From assembly GCA_009469675.1 (NCBI GenBank), contig SSSZ01000072.1, positions 33,753 through 97,752 on the forward strand: a stretch of DNA of 64,000 nt, read 5' to 3'. This DNA is from Azonexaceae bacterium (GTDB lineage: Bacteria > Pseudomonadota > Gammaproteobacteria > Burkholderiales > Rhodocyclaceae). The notes under the pieces are model-generated. The model saw only the letters and a program-made list of their open reading frames with translations, had not been told where the DNA came from and ran no database searches. Both the position numbers and the translations under genes were made by a program. Each line of letters begins with the position of its first letter. Positions within the stretch are counted from its first letter, which is position 1. Positions 36,265 through 45,517 of the stretch are shown here, piece after piece.

Positions 36265-38214
36265 TCAGCGGTAGAGGAGGCGGGGCAGCAGCAGGCCGAT
36301 ATCGGGGACGAGATAGAGCAGCGCCAGGGCCACGACCTGGATCCCCATGAAGGGCATCATGCCGATGAAAATCTGGTTGAGCCTCACGTGGGGCGGGGCG
36401 ACCCCCTTGAGATAGAACGCCGCCATCGCCACCGGCGGGCTGAGGAAGGCGGTCTGCAGGTTGAGGGCGACGAGGAGGCCGAAGAACAGCGGGTCGATGT
36501 GGAAGTGCCCGAGCAGGGGGATGAAGATGGGCATGAAGATGACGATGATCTCGGTCCATTCGAGGGGCCAGCCGAGGATGAAGATGATGAACTGGGAAAG
36601 CAGCATGAACTGCGTCGGCGTCATGTCGAGGGACAGTACCCAGCGCTCCACCAGTTCCTGCCCGCCGAGCAGGGCGAAGGCGGCGGAGAAGATGCTCGAT
36701 CCGACGAACAGCCAGCACACCATGGCCGAGGTCTTGGCGGTCAGATAGACCGATTCGCGGACGACGGTGAAACTGAGCCGGCGGTAGGCGGCGGCCAGCA
36801 GGAAGCCGCCCAAACTGCCGATGGCGGCCGCTTCGGTCGGCGTGGCGAGGCCGAAGACGATGCTGCCGAGGACCGCCAGGATCATCATGGCGAGGGGAAA
36901 AAACGAAGTCAGCAGCAGCTTGAAGATTTCCAGCCGGACGAAGGTGAACACGGCATAGAACGCGATGGCGCCGGCCAGCCCGCCGCCGAACAGCACCCAG
37001 AACCAGGTCGGCGCCGGCGATCGCTGGGGCGAGGCCGGCAGCGCCGGCGGCGGTGCTGGTCCGGCCGCCGGGTTGGCGCCGGCCAGGGCATCCGTCGGCT
37101 CGCTGCCCGGCGGTTCCTGGAGCGCCCCATCGTCTTTTGCCGGGGCCGGGTCGCCGCGATCCCGGCTGCCCGGTTCGGCCAGTCCGCCCCCTTCGCTACC
37201 GGCGGCGGCGGTCGTCCCCGAACCCATTTCGACCAGGCCGCTGACGTCGTCTACGGTTTCGGTCTGGGTCGCCAGATGCCAGGCGAGACCGATGAAGACG
37301 GCAAAAGCCAGGGCCGGCAGCAGGGCGATGCCGGCTGCCTTGAGGATTTCCCGGGTCGGCGCAGCGCTCGTTGCCCGCCGCCGCAAGGCCACCACCAGCG
37401 CAGGCAGCGCCCGCCGGCCGAAACGGTCGCTGACGGCGGCCAGGGCGGGGGGTAGATCGACCCGGCGTTCTGCCAGGGGCAGGGGCGGCGCCAGATGGGG
37501 CTGCAATTTGGCAAGGACCATGACGTAGGCGATGTAGAGGCCGGCCAGCATCAGTCCGGGCAGAAAGGCGCCGGCGTAGAGCTGGACCACCGAGACGCCG
37601 GCGGTGGCCCCGTAGACGATGAGCATCACCGAGGGCGGGATGAGGATGCCGAGGCAGCCGCCGGCGGTGATGGCCCCCGCCGCCAGGCGGATGTCGTAGC
37701 CCGAGCGCAGCATGGTGGGAAAGGCGAGCAACCCCATCAGGGTGACGACGGCCCCGACGATGCCGGTGGCGGTGGCGAAGATGGCGCAGGTTACCAGGGT
37801 GGCCACGGCGAGGGCGCCGGGCAGGCGGGCGAGGGCGAGTTCGAGGGCGCGGAAGAGCTGGGAGACGAGATTGGCCCGTTCGACGAGATAACCCATGAAA
37901 ACGAACAGGGGGATCGAGATCAGAACGTCGTTGGACATGACCGCGTAGGTGCGTTGCACCATGAGATCCAGGGTCTGGCGCAGGGCGATGTGGGGGTCGC
38001 CGCTGCGGTAGGCCAGCCAGGCGAAAAATACGCCCATCCCCATGAGGGTGAAGGCGGTGGGAAAACCGAGCATGATCGCCACCACGACCAGGGACAGCAT
38101 GAGTAGCCCGAGATGGCCGTTGGCGAGGTGGCCCCAGGGCATGAGGACGACGGTGGGAAGCAGGATCGCCGCCATCAGGGCGAGGCCGAACCAGAGTTCG
38201 CGCCGCACCCTCAC
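36265..38214 (-). CDS. dctM: TRAP transporter large permease (DctM)
   Basis: This 649-residue membrane protein is the substrate-translocating subunit of a TRAP transporter driven by a sodium or proton gradient. It starts at a GTG (38214) that overlaps the small-permease stop as GTGA. Typical DctM features are ISIPLFVFMGYLVERANL, GGCLGILIPPSVMLIVYG and FGLATPTEAAAIGSLG. Between the two halves lies a soluble Gly/Pro/Ala/Glu-rich insert of about 95 residues flanked by extra helices, making it some 200 residues longer than standard DctM. The rest is intact. Confidence 0.92.
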   Translation of the reverse strand: MRVRRELWFGLALMAAILLPTVVLMPWGHLANGHLGLLMLSLVVVAIMLGFPTAFTLMGMGVFFAWLAYRSGDPHIALRQTLDLMVQRTYAVMSNDVLISIPLFVFMGYLVERANLVSQLFRALELALARLPGALAVATLVTCAIFATATGIVGAVVTLMGLLAFPTMLRSGYDIRLAAGAITAGGCLGILIPPSVMLIVYGATAGVSVVQLYAGAFLPGLMLAGLYIAYVMVLAKLQPHLAPPLPLAERRVDLPPALAAVSDRFGRRALPALVVALRRRATSAAPTREILKAAGIALLPALAFAVFIGLAWHLATQTETVDDVSGLVEMGSGTTAAAGSEGGGLAEPGSRDRGDPAPAKDDGALQEPPGSEPTDALAGANPAAGPAPPPALPASPQRSPAPTWFWVLFGGGLAGAIAFYAVFTFVRLEIFKLLLTSFFPLAMMILAVLGSIVFGLATPTEAAAIGSLGGFLLAAAYRRLSFTVVRESVYLTAKTSAMVCWLFVGSSIFSAAFALLGGQELVERWVLSLDMTPTQFMLLSQFIIFILGWPLEWTEIIVIFMPIFIPLLGHFHIDPLFFGLLVALNLQTAFLSPPVAMAAFYLKGVAPPHVRLNQIFIGMMPFMGIQVVALALLYLVPDIGLLLPRLLYR

Positions 38215-38840
38215 CGCCGCCGCTCCCCGCCCGGGTCTTGGACGACGTAGGCGTCCAGTGCCGCGATGTCCTCGTCGGTCACCTCGACCATGGCCTTGAG
38301 TTTGTCGACGTCGACTTCTTCGACGTCGGCCTCCCGCGACGGCCATTGCCCCCGGCGCAGGCAGACGAGGCAGCGGGCGATTTCGGCCAGGCCCTGGAGG
38401 AGCAGGCCGAAGCCGGCGGCCGGGATGACGAACTTGAAGGGCCACAGGGGCAGTGGGTCGGGGGAGAAGGTCCGTTCGGCGATGGCGAAGGACTCGTTGG
38501 CGTAGATCCAGCCGGCGTACGAGAGGGCGAAGATGCCGGGGACGAAAAAGACGAGATAGAGGACGAGATCGAAGAGGGCCTGGGTGCGGGGGACAAAAAA
38601 ACTATAGAGCACGTCGCCGCGGACATGCCCCTCCTTGGCCATGGTATAGGCGCCGGCCATCATGAAGAGCAGGCCGTAGAGCATGATCTGGGCGTCGAGA
38701 ACCCAGGGGTGCGGATGGTTGAGGACGTAGCGGGAGAACACTTCCCAGGAGATGAGCGCCGTCAGCCCGACGATCGACCAGCCGCAAAGCTGGCCCGCCA
38801 GGGTCGAGGCCCGGTCGATCCAGAGCAGCGTTTTCTGCAT
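38211..38840 (-). CDS. dctQ: TRAP transporter small permease (DctQ)
   Basis: This 209-residue four-helix membrane protein helps anchor and organise the large permease. The ATG at 38840 has a strong GGAGGGGG ribosome site. Recognisable segments are ISWEVFSRYVLNHPHPWVLD, the MMAGAYTMAKEGHVRGDVLY motif and a second helical pair. The C-terminus has an acidic cytoplasmic tail (EVDVDKLKAMVEVTDEDIAA). It overlaps dctM by 4 bases and follows dctP by 71 bases. Confidence 0.93.
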   Translation of the reverse strand: MQKTLLWIDRASTLAGQLCGWSIVGLTALISWEVFSRYVLNHPHPWVLDAQIMLYGLLFMMAGAYTMAKEGHVRGDVLYSFFVPRTQALFDLVLYLVFFVPGIFALSYAGWIYANESFAIAERTFSPDPLPLWPFKFVIPAAGFGLLLQGLAEIARCLVCLRRGQWPSREADVEEVDVDKLKAMVEVTDEDIAALDAYVVQDPGGERRR

Positions 38841-38911
38841 ATCCCCCTCCAGGCCGGGTGCGGCGGGCAGGGCCAACGGCATGGTCAGCCCCGAACGCCG
38901 GGCCGGAACCG

Positions 38912-40033
38912 CTATTTCTTGGCGGCAAAGAAATGGTTGTAGGCCATCTTGTAATCGACCAGGGTGTCGTTCTGCCACTTGCCCGCCCGCTGGGCGAAGT
39001 TACGCATCGATTCGTTGACCTTCCGGAACATCGGGTTTTCCCCGCCCTTGGCGTCGAGAATCTTGTCCCAGGCGGCGAGCTGGGCCTTGAGAATGGCATC
39101 CGGCGTCTTCCAGAACTTGACCCCGGCCTTCTGCATTTCGCCGTAATCCTTGGAATAGCGGTCGATGGCCTTCCAGCTCATGTCGGCGGAAGCGGCCTGG
39201 ACGGCATAGTCGATCACCGCCTTGAGTTCGGTGGACAGGGCGTCGTAGCGCTTCTTGTTGAAGAGAATCTCGAATTGCTCCGAACACTGGTGAAAGCTCT
39301 GCAGCATGCAATGCTTGGCAACGTCGGGGAAGCCCAGCAGGCGGTCGGATGAGGCGTTGTTGAATTCGGCCGCGTCGAGGAGGCCCCGGTCGAGGGCGGG
39401 GACGATTTCGGCGCCGGGCAGGGGGTTCACCGCCGCCCCCAGTTCCTTGTAGATATCGACCGCCAGGCCGACGGTGCGGAACTTGACGCCCTTCATGTCC
39501 TCCACCTTGGTCACCGGCTTTTTGAACCAGCCGAAGGGCTGGGTCGGCATCGGCCCGTAGAGAAAGGACTGGACGTCGAGATTGAGGCCCTTGTAGATCT
39601 CGTCGAGGAGTTCCTTGCCGCCGCCGTAGTTGTGCCAGGCCAGCACCATGTTGGGGTCCATGCCGTAGGCCGGGCCGGACCCCCAGAGCGCCACCGCCGA
39701 GTTCTTGCCGTACCAGTAGGCGACCACGCCGTGGCCGCCGTCCAGGGTGCCCTTGGATACCGCGTCCAGCAGCTCGAAGGCCTTGACCACGGCTCCGGCG
39801 GGCAGCACCTCGATCTTCAGGCGGCCGCCCGACATGTCGTTGACCTTCTTGGCGAAGTCCTGGGCGTATTCGTGGAAGATGTCCTTGGCCGGCCAGGTCG
39901 ATTGCCAGCGCATGCTGATCGGCGACTGGGCGACCGACACCATGGGAAATCCGGCCAGGGCGGCGCCGCCGGCGGTGGCCGAAGTGAGAAAACGGCGGCG
40001 GGATGAAGCTTTGGGTTTGGCGGAATCGGACAT
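38912..40033 (-). CDS. dctP: TRAP transporter substrate-binding protein (DctP)
   Basis: The 373-residue periplasmic receptor has a twin-arginine signal (RRRFLTSATAGGAALAG) and the ATG 40033 follows a GGAGAG ribosome site. The mature part starts near ISMRWQSTWPAKDIFHEYAQ. The WYGKNSAVALWGSGPAYGMD and MKGVKFRTVGLAVDIYKELG segments place it with TRAP receptors for 2-oxo acids, lactate, mannitol or chloroaromatics rather than the C4-dicarboxylate DctP type. The exact ligand is uncertain. It heads a dctPQM operon. Confidence 0.93.
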   Translation of the reverse strand: MSDSAKPKASSRRRFLTSATAGGAALAGFPMVSVAQSPISMRWQSTWPAKDIFHEYAQDFAKKVNDMSGGRLKIEVLPAGAVVKAFELLDAVSKGTLDGGHGVVAYWYGKNSAVALWGSGPAYGMDPNMVLAWHNYGGGKELLDEIYKGLNLDVQSFLYGPMPTQPFGWFKKPVTKVEDMKGVKFRTVGLAVDIYKELGAAVNPLPGAEIVPALDRGLLDAAEFNNASSDRLLGFPDVAKHCMLQSFHQCSEQFEILFNKKRYDALSTELKAVIDYAVQAASADMSWKAIDRYSKDYGEMQKAGVKFWKTPDAILKAQLAAWDKILDAKGGENPMFRKVNESMRNFAQRAGKWQNDTLVDYKMAYNHFFAAKK

Positions 40034-40581
40034 CGTTGCTCTCCTCAGGTGAATCACTTGAGTCGTGAGGGCGGACGACGGCGGTCGCGAACACGACCTG
40101 GTGATGAAACGGCCCGTTGTGAATACGGTGGGCACGGTTTCACGCTATTCAATACTTCTGATGCTCAAGGATTGGAGCGGAAACTTCGGGAATAAGTTCG
40201 CGAGAACGTCGCCATCGGGTCGTTCGCCCGCCCAGGCCAAGCCGGGCCGGCGCCCGGGCGAGACGACGGTTCAGCCGGTAGGCATAAGGTTCAGGCCAGC
40301 GAAAAGCCGGCGACGGTCCGCCCACCGCTGCCGGGGGCATCCCCCGTGGGGTGCGGCAAAGCCGTGACTATCGGCTTCGTCGGCCGGGAAAAGCCGTCCT
40401 GCGGCGGTGCGAATCGTCGGTGGTGGCGGGCGATGGCTGAGGAAAGATCGGGGGCGCTTCGTTGAGCCGGGCGGGTCGAGGAAGGTGCCGTATTCCGGTG
40501 GCTCCGTCGCGGCAAAGCCAGCCGGCGCAAGGTGGGGCGGCGGCCTGTTTTCCGCCGTGCGGGGGGCGGAAAACGGGGCGC
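40034..40581. other. Gene-free region between dctP and mutL
   Basis: The 548 bases contain no credible gene. The right-hand end near dctP should hold its promoter, but no clear sigma-70 match is seen. There is a small stem GGGGGCATCCCCC near 40337-40349 and a strong stem-loop at 40547-40574. The frames open in this stretch code for Pro/Arg-rich nonsense typical of GC-rich shadow frames. Confidence 0.5.
40547..40574 (-). terminator. Strong stem-loop just after mutL
   Basis: GTTTTCCGCC and GGCGGAAAAC form a perfect 10-base stem with an 8-base loop, 7 bases beyond the mutL stop on the minus strand. No U-tract follows, so it may be a weak or Rho-assisted terminator or an mRNA-protecting hairpin. 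Confidence 0.45.
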
Positions 40582-42369
40582 TCAGCGGCCCCGCAGGAAC
40601 AGCCGGTCGAGTTCGGCGAGGGGTAGTTCGGTCCACGTCGGGCGGCCGTGGTTGCACTGGCCGGCCCGTTGGGTTTCTTCCATCTGCCGCAGCAGGGCGT
40701 TCATTTCCGGCAGGGTGAGCTGACGCCGGGCCCGTACCGCGCCGTGGCAGGCCATGGTGGCCAGCAGTTCGTTACGGCGGGCGGCGGCGAGCTGGGTGAT
40801 GCCGTGCTCGCGCAGTTCGGCGAGCAGGGCGCGGCTCAGCGCCACCGGGTCGCCACCCTGGAGGAGCGCCGGCACAGCCCGCACGCCGAGCTGGCTGGGC
40901 CCCAGGGGAGCGATGGCGAAGCCGAGGTCGGCCAGGGCTGCGGCGTGTTCCTCGACGGCGGCGACCTCCAGGGGATCGGCGGCGAAGACGGCCGGGATCA
41001 GCAGATTCTGAGTCGCCACCTGGCGGGCGTCGAAGGCGGCCTTGAGCTTTTCGTAGAGGATGCGTTCGTGGGCGGCGTGCATATCGACCAGAACCAGGCC
41101 GCCGGCGTTCTGGGCCAGGATGTAGATGCCGTGGAGCTGGGCGAGGGCGTAACCGAGGGGAGGTGGGCCATCGGCGGCGGGAAAGGGGGGCGAATCGGCT
41201 GGCGAAGCGGCCGGCAGGTCGGCCGCGGCGGGCTGGGCGGCGCGGGCGAAGGCCAGGTAGGCGGCGGCCGCCGGTTCGGCGACGCCGAGGCTGGCCTGGC
41301 GGGGCGGCGGGGCAGTGAAGGCCATGGCGCGGGCGGCCGGGGCGTCCGGCGGGGTCGGGCGGGGCGCCCCCGGGCCTGGGGCGGCACCGGCCGCCACCGC
41401 CAGGCTGCGCCCGACGGCGTGGTAGACGAACTGGTGGACGCTCCGGGAATCCCGGAAGCGGACCTCGGTCTTGGCCGGGTGGACGTTGACGTCGACCAGG
41501 GCCGGGTCGATGTCGAGAAAGAGGCAGACGGCCGGTTGGCGATGGCCGTGCAGGACGTCCCGGTAGGCTTCGCGCAGGGCGTGGGCGATCACCTTGTCGC
41601 GGACGTAGCGCCCGTTCACGAAGACGTATTGGGCCTCCCGGCCTTCCCCGGCGCGGGTCGGGTCAATGGCCAGCCCGGCCAGTTCCAGGCTGCCGGCCCG
41701 GGCTTCGACCGGGCGGGCGGCGGCGACGAATTCGCCGCCGACGATGTCGGCGATGCGCCGCCGGCGGTCGGCAGGGACCAGTTGCAGAAGGTTGCGGCCG
41801 TTGTGGCTGAGGCTGAAGGCGACGTCGGGGCGGGTCAGGGCGAGGCGCTTGACGGCATCGGCGCAGTGGGCGAATTCAGTGGCCTCGGATTTGAGGAATT
41901 TGCGTCGGGCCGGGGTGTTGAAATAGAGGTCGCGCATTTCGACCACGGTGCCGGCCATGAGGGCGGCGGGTTCGGGGGCAGCGCCGGGTTCGCCCCGCAA
42001 TTTCCAGGCGTGGCCGGCACCCCCCTCGCGGCTGGTGAGGGTCAGCCGGGCGACGGCTGCCACCGAGGCCAGGGCCTCGCCGCGAAAGCCCAGGGTGCCG
42101 ACCCGTTCCAGGTCGTCGAGGCTGGCGATCTTCGAGGTGGCGTGGCGGGTCAGGGCGAGGGCGAGGTCGTCGCGGGCGATGCCGCAGCCGTCGTCGGCGA
42201 CGCGGATGAGCTTGACGCCGCCTTCCTCGAGGGCGACCTGGATCACTGTGCCGCCGGCGTCGAGGGCGTTTTCCAGAAGTTCCTTCAAGACCGAGGCAGG
42301 GCGTTCGACGACTTCGCCGGCGGCGATCTGGCTGATGAGAAGGTCGGGGAGGAGGCGGATCGAAGGCAT
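40582..42369 (-). CDS. mutL: DNA mismatch repair protein MutL
   Basis: MutL links MutS mismatch recognition to strand incision. The 595-residue protein starts at ATG 42369 (a longer frame upstream is non-coding). The N-terminal GHKL ATPase has LLISQIAAGEVVERPASVLK, ENALDAGGT, DDGCGI and TLGFRGEALASVAAVA. A Pro/Ala-rich linker runs from about 325 to 400. The C-terminal dimerisation domain includes LVDMHAAHERILYEKLK and GHRQ/CHGAVRA-like segments, and it appears to have the DQHA-type motif as DMHA. It is divergent from dedA. Confidence 0.96.
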   Translation of the reverse strand: MPSIRLLPDLLISQIAAGEVVERPASVLKELLENALDAGGTVIQVALEEGGVKLIRVADDGCGIARDDLALALTRHATSKIASLDDLERVGTLGFRGEALASVAAVARLTLTSREGGAGHAWKLRGEPGAAPEPAALMAGTVVEMRDLYFNTPARRKFLKSEATEFAHCADAVKRLALTRPDVAFSLSHNGRNLLQLVPADRRRRIADIVGGEFVAAARPVEARAGSLELAGLAIDPTRAGEGREAQYVFVNGRYVRDKVIAHALREAYRDVLHGHRQPAVCLFLDIDPALVDVNVHPAKTEVRFRDSRSVHQFVYHAVGRSLAVAAGAAPGPGAPRPTPPDAPAARAMAFTAPPPRQASLGVAEPAAAAYLAFARAAQPAAADLPAASPADSPPFPAADGPPPLGYALAQLHGIYILAQNAGGLVLVDMHAAHERILYEKLKAAFDARQVATQNLLIPAVFAADPLEVAAVEEHAAALADLGFAIAPLGPSQLGVRAVPALLQGGDPVALSRALLAELREHGITQLAAARRNELLATMACHGAVRARRQLTLPEMNALLRQMEETQRAGQCNHGRPTWTELPLAELDRLFLRGR

Positions 42370-42530
42370 GGCGGCATTATCCCGGAAACCCGGAGGGAAC
42401 GCAGAGGCGCAAAGAAGGCGAAGGAGGCGCGGCGGCGGCGGGACGGCCATCCCGCCTGTACCGAGGACAAGGCCAGGGGATTCTGCCGCCTTCGGCCGGA
42501 GCGTTGCGGCTTCCCGGTTGGCACCTGGGG

Positions 42531-42536
42531 TAAAAT
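42531..42536 (+). promoter_or_regulatory. Putative -10 element for the dedA-mscS operon
   Basis: TAAAAT preceded by GGGG lies 26 bases before the dedA ATG. The best upstream -35 candidate (TTGCGG, 42504-42509) has a 21-base spacer, which is too long for a good promoter. Confidence 0.4.
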
Positions 42537-42561
42537 TGCGACTTTCCCGGATCGGCCCGCC

Positions 42562-43203
42562 ATGGAATTCCTCGCCCAGTTTCTCGACATCGTTCTCCAC
42601 CTCGACAAGCATCTCGCCCTCCTGGTGCAGCAGTACGGGCTGTGGATCTATGCCATCCTCTTTTGCATCATCTTCGCCGAGACCGGCTTCGTGGTGACCC
42701 CCTTCCTGCCCGGCGATTCGCTGCTCTTCGTGGCCGGCGCCCTGGCCGCCATCGGCGAGGGCGGCATGGACATCGCGGTTCTCATGGGCGTCCTCTCGGC
42801 CGGGGCGATCCTCGGCAACATGGTCAATTATCAGATCGGCCGCTTCCTCGGCCCCAAGGTTTTCCATTGGGAAAACTCCCGCTTCTTCAACAAGAACGCC
42901 CTCGTCAAGACCCACGCCTTCTACGAAACCCATGGCGGCAAGACCCTCATCGTCTCCCGCTTCCTGCCGCTGTTCCGCACCTTCGCCCCCTTCGTCGCCG
43001 GCATCGGCGCCATGACCTACGCCCGCTTCACCGTGTTCAACCTGATCGGCGCCGTCGGCTGGGTGGTTTCCCTGTGCCTCCTCGGCTACTGGTTCGGCAA
43101 CGTGCCCTGGGTCAAGCAGAACCTGTCGGCGGTGATCGTCGGCATCATCGTCGTGTCGCTGCTCCCCGTGGGTATCGGCTACCTCAAGAGCCGCGAGGCC
43201 TGA
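42562..43203 (+). CDS. DedA family membrane protein
   Basis: This 213-residue integral membrane protein of the DedA/VTT family, some members of which act as undecaprenyl-phosphate or phospholipid flippases, has the family features FAETGFVVTPFLPGDSLLFV, the F/YETHGGKTLIVSRFLPLFRT motif and FVAGIGAM followed by YARF. Four to six helices are visible. It begins a tight plus-strand operon that runs to the MscS gene with overlaps at most junctions, and overlaps the next gene by one base (TGATG). Confidence 0.93.
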   Translation: MEFLAQFLDIVLHLDKHLALLVQQYGLWIYAILFCIIFAETGFVVTPFLPGDSLLFVAGALAAIGEGGMDIAVLMGVLSAGAILGNMVNYQIGRFLGPKVFHWENSRFFNKNALVKTHAFYETHGGKTLIVSRFLPLFRTFAPFVAGIGAMTYARFTVFNLIGAVGWVVSLCLLGYWFGNVPWVKQNLSAVIVGIIVVSLLPVGIGYLKSREA

Positions 43204-43904
43204 TGCGGCTCGCCGCCGTCCTCCTGGCCCTCCTGGCGGCGGGCTGCGCCACCAAGGTCGGCCGGGACGGCCAGCGGGAGACCACCGTCGACGCCAAATA
43301 CCTGGCCAAGACCGAAATCGACCGCATTGCCGACGCCACCCGGGCCGAGGTCATGGGCAGCCTGATGCAGATCGCCGACAAGCTCTACCGGCGCAACCCG
43401 CGGGAATGGAAAAAGGCCGGCCTGGCCGGCCGCGAAGCCGCGCTGGAGCGGCTGAAATGGCGGGCCGCCCTGCCGCCGGAACTGGAGGGCCGGCGCGAAG
43501 GCCCGGCGGCGATGCTGGCCTTTCGCGACGACTACGCCGGCGACCGGGTGGCGGCCCTGATGTTCGGGCTGCTCACCATGGCCGACGCCGCCTTCGAGCA
43601 CAAGGACGAGTTTTTCATGCTCGACAGCCTGAACGAGCAAAAACTCTACAATTTTGCCCGCAACCTCGAAATCGCCGTCTGGAAGCTGGCCACCGCCAAG
43701 GATCAGGCCGGCGAACTGCTGCTCCTGTCCAACGAACTCGATCCCAACAACCGCAACCTCTCCTTCGAGCGCGAATTCGGCCGCGTCATCGGTCTCCTCG
43801 ATTTCTTCTCGCGGGTCATGGCCGACAAGAACGGCCGCACGGTAACCCGTTTCACCCAATCGGTGGCCACCGCCATCTTCCTTCCCGTGGGATTCCTCAA
43901 ATGA
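43203..43904 (+). CDS. Predicted lipoprotein of unknown function
   Basis: This 233-residue protein has a lipoprotein signal (MRLAAVLLALLAAGCATK, lipobox Cys15). The mature part is helical with a conserved-looking centre (LMFGLLTMADAAFEHKDEFF, LYNFARNLEIAVWKLA). I recognise the pattern from other betaproteobacterial genomes, where it is uncharacterised, but cannot assign a function. It starts in a TGATG overlap with dedA and its stop overlaps the purN start as ATGA, so it is co-translated with both. Confidence 0.8.
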   Translation: MRLAAVLLALLAAGCATKVGRDGQRETTVDAKYLAKTEIDRIADATRAEVMGSLMQIADKLYRRNPREWKKAGLAGREAALERLKWRAALPPELEGRREGPAAMLAFRDDYAGDRVAALMFGLLTMADAAFEHKDEFFMLDSLNEQKLYNFARNLEIAVWKLATAKDQAGELLLLSNELDPNNRNLSFEREFGRVIGLLDFFSRVMADKNGRTVTRFTQSVATAIFLPVGFLK

Positions 43905-44548
43905 AAAACGTCGTCATCCTCATCTCCGGCCGGGGCAGCAACATGGAGGCCCTCATTCGGGCGCGGGATGCCGGCGAACTGCCGATCACCATCGCCGCCG
44001 TCATCAGCAACCGGCCCGACGCCGCCGGGCTGGAAACCGCGGCCAAGGCCGGAATCGTCACCCATTTCGTCGACCACAAGGGGTTTCCCGACCGCGCCGC
44101 CTTCGACGCCGCCCTCGCCGAATGTATCGACGAATTCGCCCCCGATCTGGTGATCCTCGCCGGCTTCATGCGCATCCTCAGCGACGGCTTCGTGCGCCAC
44201 TACGCCGGCCGCCTCCTCAATATCCATCCTTCGCTGCTCCCCGCCTTTCCCGGCCTGCACACCCACCGCCGAGCCCTCGAAGAGGGGGTGCGCATCCACG
44301 GCTGCACGGTGCATTTCGTCACCCCCACCCTGGACCACGGCCCGGTGGTCGTCCAGGCCGCCGTACCCGTCCTCGACAGCGACGACGAGGCCAGCCTCGC
44401 CGCCCGGGTGCTGGCCCAGGAGCACCGCATCTACCCCCTGGCCGTGCGCTGGTTCGCCGAAGGCCGCCTCGCCCTGGAAGGCGGCCGGGTGCGGCTCGCT
44501 GCCGAGGCGGACGGCGGCGGGGCGCTGATTTCCCCCGGCGTCGGTTAA
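43901..44548 (+). CDS. purN: Phosphoribosylglycinamide formyltransferase
   Basis: PurN transfers a formyl group from 10-formyl-THF to GAR in purine synthesis. The 215-residue protein has the phosphate loop ILISGRGSNMEAL, LVILAGFMRIL, the active-site NIHPSLLPAFPG with the catalytic Asn and His, and HGCTVHFVTPTLDHGPVVVQ with the catalytic Asp. It is located in the dedA-mscS operon with ATGA overlap to the preceding lipoprotein and 6 bases to the next gene. Confidence 0.96.
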   Translation: MKNVVILISGRGSNMEALIRARDAGELPITIAAVISNRPDAAGLETAAKAGIVTHFVDHKGFPDRAAFDAALAECIDEFAPDLVILAGFMRILSDGFVRHYAGRLLNIHPSLLPAFPGLHTHRRALEEGVRIHGCTVHFVTPTLDHGPVVVQAAVPVLDSDDEASLAARVLAQEHRIYPLAVRWFAEGRLALEGGRVRLAAEADGGGALISPGVG

Positions 44549-44554
44549 GGCCCG

Positions 44555-45517
44555 ATGCCCGTCGCCCTCCTCGCCGCCCTCCTCGGTTCCCTGTCGCTGC
44601 ACGCGGCGGCGCTTTTCCTGCCGGATATTGACCTGTCCACGGCACCCGAGCCGCCGCCCCTGGTGGCCGAGATCAAGGCGCCCCCCAAGCCGCCGGCGGC
44701 AGAGGCGAAAAAGCCCGCCGACCCCCCGCCCAGGCCGCGCCCGGAACCGCCCCGGCCCCGGCCGGCTCGCTCCGACGCCGGCAACCCGGTATCGGCGCCG
44801 GTGCCGCAGGAGTCCGCGCCGGCGGTAGCCGCCGCCCCCGAGCCGGCTCCCCAAGCGACGCCTGCGCCCCCCGCCGTCGCTGCCGGCGAACCTCGCCTGC
44901 CGGCCAGCGGCCGCATCCTTTTCGTCGTCTATCGGGGCAACCAGGGGTTCGAAGTCGGGCGGGCTGAACACCGCTGGGAATTTTCCGAAGGCAATTACCG
45001 CCTGCTGGCGATTACCGAAACCTCGGGCCTGGCGGCGCTGTTCAAGCCCATCCGCATCGAGCTGGAAAGCCGCGGCAAGCTTACCCCCCTGGGGCTGCAG
45101 CCGGAGCGCCTGTCGACCCGCCGCAACGGCGGCGAGACCAACGAGAACGCCGATTTCGACTGGGCCGCCCGCCAGGTCACCCTGGCCCGCGACGGCAGCC
45201 GCCACGAAATCCGCGACGGCGCCCAGGACGTGGTTTCCTTCCATTACCAGCTGGGTTATCTGGCGCGGCTGGTGGACGGTGCCACCATGGGGGTCGCCAC
45301 CGGCAAGAAATATGAACGCTACCGTTTCGACTCGGCGGGCGAGGAAGAACTCGAAACCCCGGCCGGGCGTTTCCGCACCCTGCACGTCCGGGTCGAGACC
45401 GATTCGCTGACCGAACTGTGGCTGGCCCTCGACCGCCAGATGCTGCCGGTGAAAATCCGGCATACCGACAAAAAAGGCGAATCCTTCGAACAGGTCGCCG
45501 TGGAATTGGGAAGTTGA
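44555..45517 (+). CDS. DUF3108 domain-containing envelope protein
   Basis: This 320-residue protein has a hydrophobic N-terminus (LLAALLGSLSLHAAALFL), a long Pro/Lys/Glu-rich linker (residues about 40-115, TonB-like in composition) and a C-terminal DUF3108 beta domain with RILFVVYRGNQGFEVGRAEH and TRRNGGETNENADFDWAA. The linker would span periplasmic space. Function unknown. Its stop codon overlaps the next start by one base (TGATG). Confidence 0.82.
   Translation: MPVALLAALLGSLSLHAAALFLPDIDLSTAPEPPPLVAEIKAPPKPPAAEAKKPADPPPRPRPEPPRPRPARSDAGNPVSAPVPQESAPAVAAAPEPAPQATPAPPAVAAGEPRLPASGRILFVVYRGNQGFEVGRAEHRWEFSEGNYRLLAITETSGLAALFKPIRIELESRGKLTPLGLQPERLSTRRNGGETNENADFDWAARQVTLARDGSRHEIRDGAQDVVSFHYQLGYLARLVDGATMGVATGKKYERYRFDSAGEEELETPAGRFRTLHVRVETDSLTELWLALDRQMLPVKIRHTDKKGESFEQVAVELGS

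Noticed and set aside
40340..40530. Cyclic di-GMP riboswitch upstream of dctP/mutL
   Set aside because: Two GCGGCAAAGCC stretches resemble part of the GEMM motif but the conserved partner segments are absent, and the orientation does not lead into a gene.
40271..40657. 128-residue minus-strand frame in the dctP-mutL gap
   Set aside because: Pro/Arg-rich with no ribosome site and overlapping the end of mutL; non-coding shadow.
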